64,000 nucleotides of DNA from Sesamum alatum (GCA_034509735.1 JACGWO010000008.1:10923864-10987863), one strand, 5' to 3'; shown: positions 25,025 through 37,599, numbered from the stretch's first letter. Numbers and translations are program-made. The notes: a model not told the origin generated them from the sequence alone.

Positions 25025-26945
25025 TGGTCGTTTGTGTAATCTATTTTACAATTTTGTGGTAATCTAATATCATTTAATAAATAAAAGTGAGTATTCATTT
25101 ATGGCGTTGTTCTTTGTTGTTCTTACTTATTTTATATTTATATTAACACTACAATAAAGCCAACAGACCGGATGTGGTAATCCTAGGAGTTGAATTGTGC
25201 ATAGGCTGACAGTTTTGAAACCAACTCTGTAGGTGGTCTGAAATGTCCCAAACCGAGGACCTCGGTATTAGGCAACGAGTATCCTACAGAGACTTGCATC
25301 AAGTATTGCATTCACTGAGTGACTGTCGAGTTTCATCAGCAGTACACGTAAGTCGTTTATGCAATTTTGATAGGTTGGTTGGCAAGGTAATCTGCTGACT
25401 GAACTGACTCATGGAAATCGTCATATGGAACCCTTGGAGGCTTGGTCGGTATGACTGAAATTGCGGCTCCGATAGTACGAGATTAGTCCTCGGACTTGAG
25501 GAACCACGGCAGTCGCATTCATATAATGGTTGTATCTTGGATCGGGCAAGCAATGATTGTATCGTGAGGTATGGTTATTATAAGTCTTGTTCAGTGCAGT
25601 CATAGTATGTAGTGAGGACGGTGGGTTACAAGACAGAATTCGTCCCCTATTAGTATTGTGACAGCAACATCTCCTATATGCTTTGAAACTCGTTTAAACT
25701 CTGAGAATCTGTGGCCATAGTGACTGTTCAAATGGAATAGGTTTTCCATGTCAATCAGTAGAGTAAATGAGGTCTCGAGTATTAAGTACAGAAGCCTAGT
25801 CCAGGATGGGAACCGACGCCCAATTCTATGCCCTAGACTATTGCCGGGGGATAGTAGATGGAAGGGTCGCACTCATATGGATTCGGTAGCCTAAATGTTC
25901 ATGCCATTTATTCACCTAGTGTCTAGTACCATGGGTTGTTGCTAGACGGCCACCCATGGTAATGGGCATTTCTAGTCATGGGTTAATAAAAAATAATTAA
26001 TTAAATTAGATTTTAAATAATTTCTGTTGAACACAAGCCCAAGTTTAGCTAAGGGTGAACTTAAAGAGTCAAACACAATTAACCGAACGTGAAAAGAATT
26101 AATTTAGAATTAATTCCAAAAGAAAAATTAATTAAATTGAATTAAATTAAATTTTTTGAAGAGCATAAACAATTGGATCATTTATAAAAATAATCCATGG
26201 GTTGGATTTTCCAAAGTTTAATTGATTGGATTAATTGAATTGTGGGTTTAGTCTTTGTAAATCAATTAGATTAATTTATTGGGCTTGGTTAATTTATAAA
26301 TTAAAGAGAGTGGGTCGGTCTTTTTAATTAGATTAAAAATATGCTAGTTTTAACATTGGGATTGTTTATTAAATTAGATTTAATATAAAGTGCAACAGAT
26401 CTTTGAGTTTATTTAATTCAATTTAAATTAACCCAGTCCAATTAAAGCTTAGCCCAAGCCCAGTTTGACTTGATCCAAGTTAAAGAAAATGGAGGGTCAA
26501 GATTTAGCTGAGATGAGAAGATGAGTGGTCGAGATTTCTCCTTGGAGGAGCTAAAATTCGGCCACTAAGAGGGAAGTTGTAATAGGTGTGGCTCTTTGGA
26601 AGGGAACTTCCATGCATGTGTATAGGGATTAACTAGGTCATTCCATACAAAAACAACTATCGAACTAGCCGAGATCTCTCTCCCTCTCTCTCTCACAAAT
26701 CTCGTCCTCTCCTCTCTCTCTTTCTCTCACTCTCCAAGAAACTTATGTGTTCTTCTTGATTCTATCAAACAAGAACATTAAGATATTAATCACATTAATT
26801 AACACGGGGAGATATAACTTCTCAGTGCATTGAGTGGACGTCTTAGAGGGTCTCTTGGTCAAGATCTTAGGGCAAAATCCGAGAACAGCACAAGTAGCCG
26901 TGAAGAGAAAACTACAAATGTAAGTAATATTTTTATATTCTTGCA
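25025..26945 (+). repeat. 5' LTR of Copia B, both ends missing
   Basis: It aligns with the 3' LTR from TTTGTGTAATCTATTTTACA onward. The first 20 or so bases are replaced by unrelated AT-rich DNA. The end (GCTTCCGC-type block) is missing, and gag begins about 30 bp later at codon 50 or so, so one deletion removed the LTR end, the primer site, the leader and the gag start. Confidence 0.75.
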
Positions 26946-26974
26946 TCTAGGTTTAATAGAACAATATTATAAGC

Positions 26975-27599
26975 TAGGCGATGTCTCCTCAGTAATGCTC
27001 TGATTGTTATGCGGTTGCGAATAGGCATATTAGATATGCCGCCACAAAAGCATTTTTTGGGACCAAGATGACTAAAGGGTCCTTTGTACATGAACATGGG
27101 GTCAAGATGCTATCCCTAATGGAGAAGCTCGAGGACCTTAAAGTTGGGCTTGAAAATGAAACGTACATAGACGTGATCCTTTAGCCATTTCTTTCATCCT
27201 TTGACCTGTTTATAATTAACTAAAACATGAATGAGTTTGAAAAAGGCATTCATGAATTGATTAATATACTAGTCCAATACGAGGCAATGACCAAAAAGTC
27301 TGCACCGTCGGTAGCTAGGGGAGGCTTCGACCTCTGAGACGAAAGACAAGAAGGCAGGATGCTGGAAGAGGAAGAAGGGTAATGGAAAGGTCGTCGTAAT
27401 CGCTGCAAGTGCTAGGAGTGCTCCCGTTGCCCCGTGGCGATAGGCAAGGGAGAAATGAAAGTTGGTTCTCAGTAGCAATCGAGGGCAAACGATATATGCG
27501 CCCATTGTCGCGAGAAAGGACATTAGAAAAGGGATTGCCCCAAGTTCCTCTCCAATCAAGGTACGTTTATTGTTGAGGTTAACATGATTACTAATTCTG
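26975..27599 (+). pseudogene. Copia B gag, N-terminally truncated
   Basis: Broken frames match the gag of Copia A: RHIRYAATKAFFGTKMTKGS, LMEKLEDLKVGLENETYIDV and NEFEKGIHELINILVQYEA, followed by a Lys/Arg-rich segment. The nucleocapsid zinc knuckle at 27497-27538 has correct CX2CX4HX4C spacing, but the Trp codon after His is TAG. The capsid N-terminus is missing. Confidence 0.8.
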
Positions 27600-29003
27600 T
27601 TCTTGTGTATTAGATATCGATTGTGGTGCTCATATCTACAATGATTTGCACGTGCTGGAAAGAAGCAGAAGACTAAGTAAAGATGAGGTGATCCTAAGGC
27701 TTGGTGATGGCAAGGCCATTGTTGCTAAAGTTGTAGGAATCATTAGCTTAGTCATTAGTGATCGTGTTAGGATAGAATTAAAAGATTGTTATTTTGTACC
27801 TAGCATGATCAAGAACATTATTTCAATTCCGTTGTTAGACAATAATGGTTTTGAGTTTTTTATTAATAAAAGTTTGCTTTTACTTGATTGAAGATGGATC
27901 TTCTCATTTTCTTGGTAAACTTAACAATGGTCTTTATATTCTGCAAAAGTCTTATTAGATCATGACTGCTCAAAAAAAATGGAAAATAGATAATCCTGGA
28001 AAATGCATAGATCTGGCATGCAAGGCTAGGTCACATCTCTCAAGAAAGGATTAGAAGGTTGGTGGACTCAAAGAGTAGAAATAGACGATTCGGATCATCT
28101 ACCAGCCTGTGAGTCTTGTCTGAAAGGGAAAATGACCAAGAAGCCCTTTGTGGGACAAAGCACGATTGCCAGTGGTCTGTTAGATTTGATCCACTCATAC
28201 GTCTGTGGGCAACTGAATACTCAGGCCAGAGGTGGATTTTCTTACTTCATAACCTTTACCGATTATCACTCACGATACGGTTATGTTTACCTTATGAGGT
28301 AAAAGTGTTAGGCCTTTGGAAGGTTTTAAAGAGTTCAGACTTGAAGTTGAGAACCAAACTGGTTGCAAAATTAAAGCCCTTCGGTCCGATCGAGGTGGCG
28401 AGTATTTAAGTGATGAGTTTTTTGATTATCTAAAGGAAAATAGTATTATATCTCAATGGGCACCTCCTGGAATGCCTTAGTTGAACGGCATCTCTGAAAG
28501 GAGGAACCGGACTTTGTAGGACATGGTCTGATCCATGATGAGTTTTACTGAATTGCCCTTGTCTTTCTGGGATATGCACTTGAGACGACAACCAAAATAT
28601 AGCATTATCTAAGGCTGTGGACCAGACACCATATCAGATATGGCACAACAAGCCTACTTCCTACAAGTACTTGAGAGTGTGGGGAAGCCCTACATACGTT
28701 AAGAGACTAGTGGGAGACAAACTGAAATCTAGGTCTAGTTTGTGCAGGTTTACCGGTTATCTGAAAGAAACTGTAGGGTATTATTTCTATTATCCCTCTA
28801 AGAAGAAGGTGTTTGTCTCGAGGAACGCAGATTTCTTGAAAAAAGGTTTTCTAGCGGACACCCAATGCGATGAGTTGCTCCTTGAGGAATCAAGCGAAGC
28901 ATCTCAGTCGACAGCAACGACATCTTTTGCGCCTAATATTCCCACTGATAACATTCTAGTACTCTGTAGGTCAGCTAAAATGCCTCAACCTCCTGACAAG
29001 TAG
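27600..29003 (+). pseudogene. Copia B protease and integrase, degenerate
   Basis: Protease: VLDIDCGAHIYND near 27607, with the active-site Gly replaced by Asp. An open stretch follows at 27646-27891 (LSKDEVILRLGDG, RIELKDCYFVPSMIKN). The GAG-pre-integrase zinc-binding region reads CESCLKGKMTKKPF near 28108. Integrase core residues remain visible across frameshifts: Asp in LLDLIHSYV (28173), Asp in FTDYHSRYGYVY (28255) and Glu in GISERRNRTL (28488), the D,D,E triad. The C-terminal part is open at 28617-29003 with YKYLRVWGSPTYVKRLVG. Integrase inserts element DNA into the genome; this copy cannot make it. Confidence 0.85.
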
Positions 29004-29060
29004 GGTTTTCTAGGCGTGACTAGTTAATTGGTTAATGATCCTAAGACATAAGGAGAAGCG

Positions 29061-30606
29061 ATGTCAGACATCGATTTGGATAAGTGGCTTGAGTCTATGA
29101 AATTCGAAATGAACTCCATGAGTTCAAATCAAGTTTGGACGTTAGTGGACACACCCAAAGGCATTAAATCCATTGGGTGTAAATGGGTCTACAAACATAA
29201 ACTTGGAGTTGATGGGGAAGTGACTATCTTCGAGGCCAAGCTTATGGCAAAAGGTTACACTCGATTTTGAGCAAACCTATTTGTCGGTAGCCATGGCTAA
29301 GTCTATTTAGATAATACTAGGCATAGCAGCATGGTATCACTATGAAATATGGCAGATGGACGTGAAAACGATTGTCCTCAATGGTTACGTTGATGAGGAA
29401 ATCTACATAGATCAACCGGATGGTTTCACAGTTATTGGAGAAGGGCAGAAGGTCTGCCATCTCCAAAGGTCCATCTATGGCCTCAAACAAGCTTCCCCAA
29501 GCTGGAATATACGCTTTGATGAACTCATATGGGGTTATGATTTCATCAAGAATGACTTTGAACCTTGTGTTTACAAAAAGGTCAGTGGGAGCTCTGTTGC
29601 GTTTGTAGTGCTTTATGTAGACGACATCTTGCTCATTGAAAATGAGGCTAAGATGTTACGTGATACTAAAGCATGGTTGTCTACTCAATTCTCCATGAAG
29701 GATTTGGACGAGGCTTCCTACATCCTTGGCATCAAGATCTTCAGGGAAAGATTTAAAAGGATGTTAGGAATGACCTCAAACTTGTATGTTGAGAAAGTCT
29801 TGAACAGATGCAAGATGGAAAGCTCCGAACAAGGATTCCTTCCAACAGAGCATGGGATTATGTTGTCCAAGAAGCAATCTTCTAAAACTGATAAGGAACT
29901 TAAAAGGATGAAGGATGTGCCCTATGCTTTAGCTTTAGGCAGCATTCAATATGTTGTGCAGTGCACCAGGCCTGACGTCGCCTACGCCTTGAGCGTCACG
30001 AGCAGATGTCAAGCGTGGGTCGAGGAGGCACACTGGAGTGCAGTCAAGATCATACTTAAGTACCTGAGAATGACTAAGCATATGTTCTTGATTTACGGTG
30101 GTGGAGAGTTGATACTGGAAGATTATAGCAACGGTAGCTTCCAGTCGGACGATGATGATGCCAAGTTTCACTCGTGTTTGTATTCAAGCTTAATGGTTGA
30201 GTGGTGGCTTGAAAAAGTTCCAAGCAGGATACCATAGCTGATTCTACAATAGAAGCTAAATACTTAGCGGATTCAGAAGTAGCTAAGGAAGCGATTTGGA
30301 TGAAAAACTACATCCAAGAGTTTGGTATAGTACCTAGCATTACCGAGCCAGTAGTTATATTCTGTGATAGCAATGGGGCTATAGCGCAAGCAAAGGAACC
30401 AAGATTCCATCACCGGTCCAAGCACATTCTTAGATGCTACCATCCGCTCAGAGAGATGGTGGGTAGAAGTGACGTTTGGATGGACCGAGTCAGCTATGTA
30501 GAAAATATGGCAGATCCGCTGACCAAGCCCGTGTCGCAGATTGCCCATACACAACATCTTGGGAAGATGGGTTTGAGACAGATGGTAATTAGCTTTAGGT
30601 CATGTT
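29061..30606 (+). pseudogene. Copia B reverse transcriptase and RNase H
   Basis: Reverse transcriptase begins as MSDIDLDKWLESMKFEMNSM with KSIGCKWVYKHKLG near 29170. A frameshift and stop near 29270 lead into a 293-codon frame (29356-30237) with MDVKTIVLNGYVDEEIYIDQ, the SIYGLKQASPSW motif, and the catalytic LYVDDILL (YVDD at 29614-29625). RNase H follows in another frame: STIEAKYLADSEVAKEAIW (30243), VIFCDSNGAIAQAKEP (30355), RSKHI and NMADPLTKP (30505). The break at 30237 and upstream stops make the polyprotein non-functional, although the polymerase palm is still intact. Confidence 0.88.
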
Positions 30607-30612
30607 AGAGAT

Positions 30613-31065
30613 TATTAGAATAAGTGACCAGAAAGCCAATTAGATTAGTCTTTTGTGTAATCTATTTACCAATTTTGATGTAATGTAATACCATTTAATG
30701 AATAAAAGTGAGCATTCATTTATGGCGTTGTTCTTTTTTTGCTTACGTATGTTAGATTTATATTAAAATTACAACAAACCCCACAGACCATATATGGTAA
30801 TCCTAGGGGTTGAAATGTGCATACGTTGACAGTTTTGAAATCAACTCCGTAGGTGGTCTGAAATGTTCCAAGTCGAGGACCTCGAAATTGGGCATCGAGT
30901 GTCCTATAGAGACTTGCATCAAGTATTGCATTCACTGGATGACTGTCGTGTTTCATTGGTAGTAGACGTAGGTCGTCTACGCAATTCTAATTGGTTGGTT
31001 GCGAGGTAGTTAACTAATTGAACTAACTCGTGAGAATCGTCATATGAAAGCTTTTGAAGCTCGGT
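30613..31065 (+). repeat. 3' LTR of Copia B, truncated
   Basis: It starts TATTAGAATAAGTGACCAGA (TG changed to TA) after a weak purine stretch, and follows the 5' LTR co-linearly for 450 bp to GAAGCTCGGT. There it meets 14 consecutive C residues and the similarity ends. Confidence 0.8.
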
Positions 31066-31079
31066 CCCCCCCCCCCCCC
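31066..31079 (+). repeat. Poly-C run at the Copia B break
   Basis: Fourteen C residues mark the exact truncation point of the 3' LTR. The length in an assembly may be unreliable. Confidence 0.85.
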
Positions 31080-34000
31080 AATTCTCCCCCATCTAAAGCG
31101 TGGTCTAAGCACAAGCACTCCTCGGAAGCATGGTCTGAGGTTAGTTTTCTATTTTTCTTTTCTGCAATTGTTTTTTTTTTTCCGCTATGATACTATGTTG
31201 ACGATGATGTAATGAAATTATGTAGATGATGATGAAATGAAATGATGATGCTGATTTTTTTTTCCTGCAATTTTGTTATGGCCCTAAAATGTTATGAAAT
31301 TAATTTTCTAACTTTTATGAAAATTTCCACAATTTTCATTAATATTTTTGTATTTTATTGTAATTTTATGTCATTTTCTGTTAATAAATATTCATTTTCT
31401 ATATTTTAATGAGATTAGGTAGTAAAAATAGATTGTGGATTTTTCTATACTTTTTTAAAATTTTTTGTACTTGTTTTGAAATTTTCTGCTTTGTTCTTTA
31501 GTGTTCTGTATTTTTTTTAATTTTATGTCATTTTCTATTATTAAAATTTATTTTTTTGTATTTCTGTATTTTTTTACAATTTAGTTCACATTTTAGGAAA
31601 CAATAATCGAATTAGAAAAATTATCAAGATTTGGTATACATTTGAGAAAATTCTTGAAATTTAGACCAGATAATTATAATATAGTTTATGATAAATTATA
31701 ATATATTATTAACTATAATATATTACAATAAAATATAATATTGTAATATCAACAACTCTAACAATTTTTTTTATGGCCTTTAGTTATAGATGGCTCACGA
31801 TGCTGGTACAACTCCTTCGGGATATTGCGGAAGAATCGACATGTCTGGTCCTACCATAGGAGCCCGCTCCAGCATCTCAGAGCCCACCAGTAGATCCTGA
31901 TGGCAGGTCCATTAGCCGCGGGGCCAGCACATCGCATGCTGGGCCATCGACCACCTCCCCATTAGCCGTTGCATCACACCGTTGGAGCCCGCTCCAGCAT
32001 CTCAGAGCCCGCCGGTAGATCCTGTGGCGAGTCCATTAGCCACAGGCATGTTAGGCCATCGATCGCCACTCATGAGCCGTTGTATCCCCCACCCCGTCAT
32101 CCATAGCACCACCACATTTCAGCCATGAGTCGGTACATCAACATCTCCAACACGAGGTAATGAAATTAATTTTTTTTAAATTTTTTCATTACATTTTTTC
32201 TTGGATGCTAATTAAGTATTTTTGCAGGTCGACTCAAGATTCCCATAGCTCCATTGGAGCTACAGTGCGCGACCACTTTCCCCAATTGTGGCCCAAATTC
32301 AAGGACATCCCGCTATACCATCAGGACTTCTAGTTCCAACAGCTGAAGGTAATTAATTATTCTTTTGTAATACATTTTTAAAAAAATACTAACGACTAAC
32401 AATTTTTTACGCCTCTATATCTTTCAGCTTATGTACTACTAGGACTGCACCGACGACCAGATGTTCAGAGTCTTCAAATCTTTGCAGCGAAATACCTGCG
32501 GCGTATGCTCGATGTAGCCAAAAAAAAAATTGACCCATTTGTTATGGCTAGTCAACGAGACTTGGAATCAACTGTAGAAGTAATGGGCCTCCCCAACTTT
32601 CAGAAGGAGGTTGCAAAGAATAAGGCCAACAGGGCGACCAACGTAGTGTTGGAATACATGACCAGAAAGCCAATTGAATTGGTCCTTTGGGGAACTATTC
32701 AACAATCTTTATTAAAGGTAATATTATCTTAATGAATATGGTAAGTATTCATCATTGGCATCTGTGTCAGTTGTGCTTACCCATTACATTAAACGGTGCT
32801 TTAAGATCACCACAGATTCCCACAGACCAAATGGATAAACCCGTGTAGTTGGGTGCGCACTGGATAGCGGCTATGAAACCAACTATTAAGGGTTGAATTT
32901 GAAACATTCCAAGTCAAGGACCTCAAGACTAGGCATCGAGAGTCCTATACAGACTTGCACTATGCATTCATTGGATGAGTGTCGTGTTTCATCAGCGACA
33001 GACATTGGACGTCTATACAATCTTAATGGGTTAGTTGATTGGTTGTCAAATCAACTAAACTGACTCATAAGGAATCATTATATGGAAGCCTTGGAAGTTT
33101 GGCCAGTACAGCTCGAAATCCCAACTCCGATAGTAAAGGAGTAGTCCTCAAACTTGAAAAATCATGATAGTCACATACATACGATGATTGTATCATGGAT
33201 CTGGAAAGAAGTGATCGCGTCACGGACATATTCATCATAAGCCTAATTCAGTGCAGTTAGAATGTATAGCGAGGACAGTGTGTTTCAAGAAGAAGATCCG
33301 TCTGTTGTCAGCATGTCACAGCGGTATCTCCTATGCACTCGCACACGCGTTCATGCTTTCAAGGTATGTGGCCATAGTGATTGGTCGAATAGAAAATGGT
33401 TTCCTATGCTTGATTGATGGAAGTGATATAGTGTATCTAGACATATCCTATGCACCTAAACACATTTCTATTATTCCATTATTCAAGATATAAGAAAAGT
33501 TGCACACACTCTCCTCACTAACACACATAACTCGGACACTTCTCCTCTACTCTCTATCCCTCTTTTGTTCTTGATGTAGATCAATTGAAGAACAAAAATT
33601 GATTGAAAGAATACACTAAATGATAGTGTAGTTCTTTTGATCTTGTTTCTTTCAAGGTTTGATTTCTTCTAGCAAGGAAACAATAACCTCTCCCATTGTG
33701 GTGTGGATATTGTGTAGTTCTTTTGATCTTGTTTCTTCCAAGGTTTGATTTCTTCTAGGAAGGAAATCATGACCTTTCCCGATGTGGTGTGGATATCGTT
33801 AGATGGTCTCTATGTTAAGATCTAGAATATGAGCGGGTTTGAAGAAAGGAGCAACGCACGTAGCCAATCAAGAAAGCAACAAAGGTAACGGTTTGTTATA
33901 TAAATAATGTATCTTGTTGTTTCTTTGTTTATTCATGAGCCTTGTATGCTAGATTATGTTCATATGTCTTGGGAGAGTCCAAGGCAACACCCTTTGGATT

Positions 34001-34860
34001 GATTTTAAAGTTCTATAACGTTTTCGTTTTCACGCTTCTGTCACGCTCCCGGATGGATCCACTTCCTTCACGCAGCATCAGTGGCCACTATGTACTATGG
34101 GAGATCATCCTCCATTGGGGTGCACAAAAGAAAACAAGTGTTTTTTTAAAAAAATTATGAATAATTATAAATATGGTTTAACTATTACATTATAGTGCTT
34201 ACGATATTCATTTGTTCCACATGAGTCGCAGCTCAGTAGGCTGCCAAAGTAGATGGAGCTCTTCTCCAAATGCTACAAGAATAAGGCTGATAGTAACTAG
34301 ACATGTGAGGGCGGAGCCATGTGGCTATAAGTACATCAAAATAAAATAAAAATAAAAATTAACTATTTGTGTTTTAACTAATTAATTTTTTTTAATTTCA
34401 AGAGATCCTTCAGAAGATGTTAGAGGACTAAGAGGCCCAGGCACCGACCGATGGGCAAGATCTTGCTTCTTCAGCAGGCTCAGTGGGGGAAACGAAGGAG
34501 CAGCTGTGGATCACGACGGTTGAAGGCCCAAAAAAAGGCCGCGTATTCTGTCTGGGCTCAGATATCCACATGTCTTCTATCAGACCATCAGAGAGGACTG
34601 CACCATCGCCATCGCCACCGACACGGATCCTATATCCAGACACTAATTAACTGAAGGACTGTGTGGCGAGAATAGGGGATGATGATGCATATGATGACAC
34701 ACTTGGACATGCCTCCAATGTCTGAGCCTCTTCAGCCTCCATCTGATGATCCAGCCATAGTTGATGAGCTCAAAGATACGAGGAGCAGGACAAGGAACCC
34801 TTTTTACATTAGCACTTTTTTAATTTGTAATTTTGTACTATTTTTTAATTAATATATATG
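31080..34860 (+). pseudogene. Plant transposase (Ptta/En-Spm type) remnant, split by LTR C
   Basis: Exon-like GC-rich stretches alternate with AT-rich introns. The first frame starts near 31791 (MAHDAGT, then a Pro/Ser-rich region). The conserved domain appears as MLDVAKKK (32505), then GLPNFQKEVAKNKANRATN ending at 32646. It resumes after LTR C as STMYYGRSSSIGVHKRKQ (34080-34135), then QLSRLPK. Near 34525 it has EGPKKGRVFCLGSD, a signature of this family. The protein is thought to bind CACTA element ends. Stops, frameshifts and LTR C make it dead. 34560-34790 may hold the tail. Confidence 0.7.
32647..34070 (+). mobile_element. Solo Copia LTR C with an internal rearrangement
   Basis: It starts TGTTGGAATACATGACC and ends CACTTCCTTCA. 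The flanks CGTAG (32642-32646) and CGCAG (34071-34075) form a 5-bp target duplication with one difference. It is 1424 bp, about 0.7 kb shorter than sister LTRs. The normal sequence breaks near 33417, a stretch of about 75 bp not seen in the sister LTRs follows (to about 33492), and the R/U5 part (CACACTCTCCTC..., CGCTTCTGTCACGCTCCC) resumes. A block around 33630-33780 (GATCTTGTTTCTT...TTTGATTTCTTCTAG) is duplicated in tandem. Confidence 0.8.
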
Positions 34861-35099
34861 CTATGTTATTGATTCTGCTTTTAATTTAATTGCAGTTCAA
34901 TTTATTTAATAATTCAATTTATAGAAATTAAAAAAATAATAATCTATAAACTAAAATTCAAATAATTAAAAATATCAATTTATATTTATCAAAATTAATT
35001 TAAAAATAAAATAATGAAAAAAATAATTTTAAATAATTAATTAAAATAATAAAAAATAAATTAATTTAAATTAAATAAAACAACATTAAATTTTTTTAA
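34861..35099. other. Very AT-rich spacer
   Basis: Almost only A and T, with no gene. It separates the transposase remnant from the right subterminal region. Confidence 0.5.
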
Positions 35100-35622
35100 A
35101 AATATATTTTAAATATTGCAGCAAATTTTGCAACTGGAGCTTTGCAAATATTAACCAATGCACACCGCCCCAAAATGAGACATAAATGATGCCGCAAAAC
35201 CCGCCTCAAAAGTGGCGCCCCAAAATGCGTCTTAAATTTCTCTCGTCCTTGGGGTGTTTGGAACAGAAACCTAGTCTCAAAATTTTGGCGAATTTTGAGA
35301 TGTGTGTACGTCTGAAGAGCTATTGAAAACTATTTTCTTTGGTAAGCAGACACCGTCACAAAAGTCGTAACAAACCTGCTACAAATTTAATTCAACTATT
35401 ATCCGTCCATTCGACAACATTTGCGATTGGCAGTTATACCTGTCTCTATTCCGTATACCCATTGAAAAAAACCCATCCCAAAATTCAATCCCTCGTCGTA
35501 GTATTTTTCGAATTTCGTCCTAATCCCATAGATTTTCTGGTAATGACTCCTCTGAGGTGGCTCACCTCATATTACACCCCTACTTGACTATTTTAATATC
35601 CGTCGCAAACTATCTTAACATT
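35100..35622 (+). repeat. CACTA-like subterminal repeat region, right
   Basis: It contains ACCGCCCCAAAATGAGAC, ACCCGCCTCAAAAGTGGCG, CGCCCCAAAATGCGTC, CTAGTCTCAAAATTTTGG and CGTCGCAAAC, the same motif style as 24230-24730. The Gypsy element is inserted at its right edge; the same type of sequence continues at 40820. Confidence 0.5.
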
Positions 35623-35814
35623 TGATGCGCATGTTGTTTCCAATTTGAGTGAGAAACAAAACTCCAAGAAGATATAATTGGTAAGACAAAAGACGTATCA
35701 TTTTCATTGAATTCCATGCATATTTAAATACAAAAATTTCAACTAACAACTCAAAAAGAAAGGAACTCTACTTACATGAATTGCCCACTAACTTAAAACT
35801 CTTAACTTCAACCA
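35623..35814 (-). repeat. 3' LTR of the Gypsy element
   Basis: 192 bp, aligned end to end with 40631-40819, sharing TTTTCATTGAATTCCATGCA and ATTTAAATACAAAAATTTCA and ending ACTTCAACCA. Confidence 0.8.
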
Positions 35815-35843
35815 AAAATTGAGGAACATAAACTTTAAGCAAA

Positions 35844-36361
35844 TCAGCAGAAATCAACAGTGTATCCTGTTAGCCAATTAGGCCTCTTGGAGGTGCGACT
35901 GGGCCTATTATTTTGCATTGGGGTGCTACAAGTGGGCCTATTATTTTGCATTCGGTTCCTATCAGTATTCCCTCTCATAATTATGGCCTTGTCCTCAAGG
36001 CTTATTGAAGGATTCATGTGTTGGTGCGCCCCTGGAAATGAAAAACTAGCGGTTTCATCTGATAAGAACAAGTGAAGATTCAATGCTTGCATTTCCTTTT
36101 GAGTTTCCCAATCGCTTCTTCTAATGGTAAAGATTTCTATTGTACGAGACATTGAGCCACTGTTTTTCCTTTCTTCTAAACTGTTCGAGTGCTTAATACG
36201 GTAAGGGGAGCAGGACTCAAGGGGTCAATGTGGTCATTCACCAGCAAGGGGTGCGTGGGGGAATTTGTGGTGCCATGACATGGCCTGAGTTGAGAAACAT
36301 GGAATACCGAATGTATTTTCGAAGAAGGGGGTAGGTGAAGTTCATAAGCCACCTTGGCCAT
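35844..36361 (-). pseudogene. Gypsy integrase C-terminal tail
   Basis: The minus strand reads MAKVAYELHLPPSSKIHSVF then HVSQLRPCHG (36361 down), the conserved post-integrase module of Gypsy elements. A second frame (36152-35844) has NPSISLEDKAIIMRG and PSRTSKRPNWLTGY, the usual end of the polyprotein. A stop in FC* at 35844 precedes the LTR. The two frames are out of register. Confidence 0.75.
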
Positions 36362-36829
36362 GCGGCGGAGGATTGGAAAAGGCCCAAAAACCCATCATGA
36401 AAGCTTCTGTGATTACGGTGATGGAGACTGAGTTGTCAGTAAGCTTTCAATTTAACATAGACATAATCCTCGACTGCAAATTCTTTATTCGTGTGATGCT
36501 TGTTGCCCTGCTAGGTCATTCAGTTTTTCGGTAGCTTGGAGGGTAATATTGAGTTGCTAGAGGATGTACTCTCGCGTGGAGAGAGTTTGGTCGACAGTGG
36601 TGTTTAGTGAGATGCCGAGAGTATAGGAGGGTAATGATGGAGGGGATCGGCCGTAGAGAGCTTGGAAGGGGGACATTTTAATAGAGGTGTGGTAGGAAGT
36701 GTTGTACCAATACTCACCTAGGTATAGGTAACGGGTCCATTGTGTCGGATTATCACAGGTAAAACAACAGAGATAGGATTACAATCAACGATTCACAACC
36801 TCCATTTGTCCGTCAGATTAGGGGTGGTA

Positions 36830-37560
36830 GGTGCTACTGAGTCTGGTTGAATAGTTCTTTAAAAAACTGGCTCAGAAAGAAGGGTCGCGGTCAGACACGA
36901 GAGATTTAACGAGGCCATGTAATTTTTAGATGTCAGCGATAAAAATGGATGCAAGGTAGGTTGTTGTGTATTTAGGAGGTAGTGATATGAAGTTGCAAAT
37001 TTGCTCAATTTGTCGACCAAAATGCAGATAGTAGTTTTTCCAGATGAGTTAGGCAAGTTGGTTATGAAATTCATAGAAATGTCTTGCCAGACTTGGGTTA
37101 GAATGGGGAGAGGTTGGAGAAGGCCATTGGGTTTATGAGTCGGGTCCTTGTTTTGTTGATGAGATAGACATCATTTTATGAAAGTTTGTACATCCTTCCG
37201 CATTTCAGGCCAACAAAAGGAAGAAGCTAAACATACAAGTGTTGGGGTAATACCTAAATGACCTCCCAAGGGTGATGAGTGGAAGTCTGATAGAAGAGTC
37301 ATTCGCAGGTCAGCCCCTTCTGGTATGAAAATTCTATCGTGGTAGAGAACCATCCCATCGTGATTCTGAAATGTTTATACTTTGCAGGGTCTAAATGAAT
37401 CAGTTCGACCAATTTGTTCCCTTATGTTGAATTAGCGAGATAGGTGTTCAACCGAGAGCCATGGGACAGTCACGTCAGAGACGACATCAAATGCAGGTAA
37501 GTCAATACGAGACAAGGCATAGGCTACTTTATTATCCTTGTTGAGATTGTAGATAATGTC
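36830..37560 (-). pseudogene. Gypsy integrase, degenerate
   Basis: The minus strand reads DRIFIPEGADLRMTLLSDFH and SSPLGGHLGITPTL (37340-37240), the H2C2 zinc-finger entrance of integrase, then FCWPEMRKDV and CLSHQQNK. The core starts MNFITNLPNSSGKTTICILV and DKLSKFATSYHYL (37074 down), containing the second catalytic Asp of the D,D,E triad. A frameshift near 36860 separates the remainder. Confidence 0.8.
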
Positions 37561-37599
37561 ATATTCATAACCCATTAATTTAATCAACCACTTCAACTT

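Larger units (their letters stand above)
25025..31065 (+). mobile_element. Copia B, Ty1/copia element with two partial LTRs
   Basis: Order: 5' LTR lacking its first bases (25025-26945), gag lacking its N-terminal part, protease, integrase, reverse transcriptase, RNase H (to 30606), and 3' LTR starting TATTAGAATAAGTGACC at 30613 and cut at a poly-C run at 31066. The domain order protease, integrase, reverse transcriptase, RNase H defines Copia. The reading frame is broken by many stops and frameshifts, but the RT part is one 293-codon frame. Confidence 0.9.
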
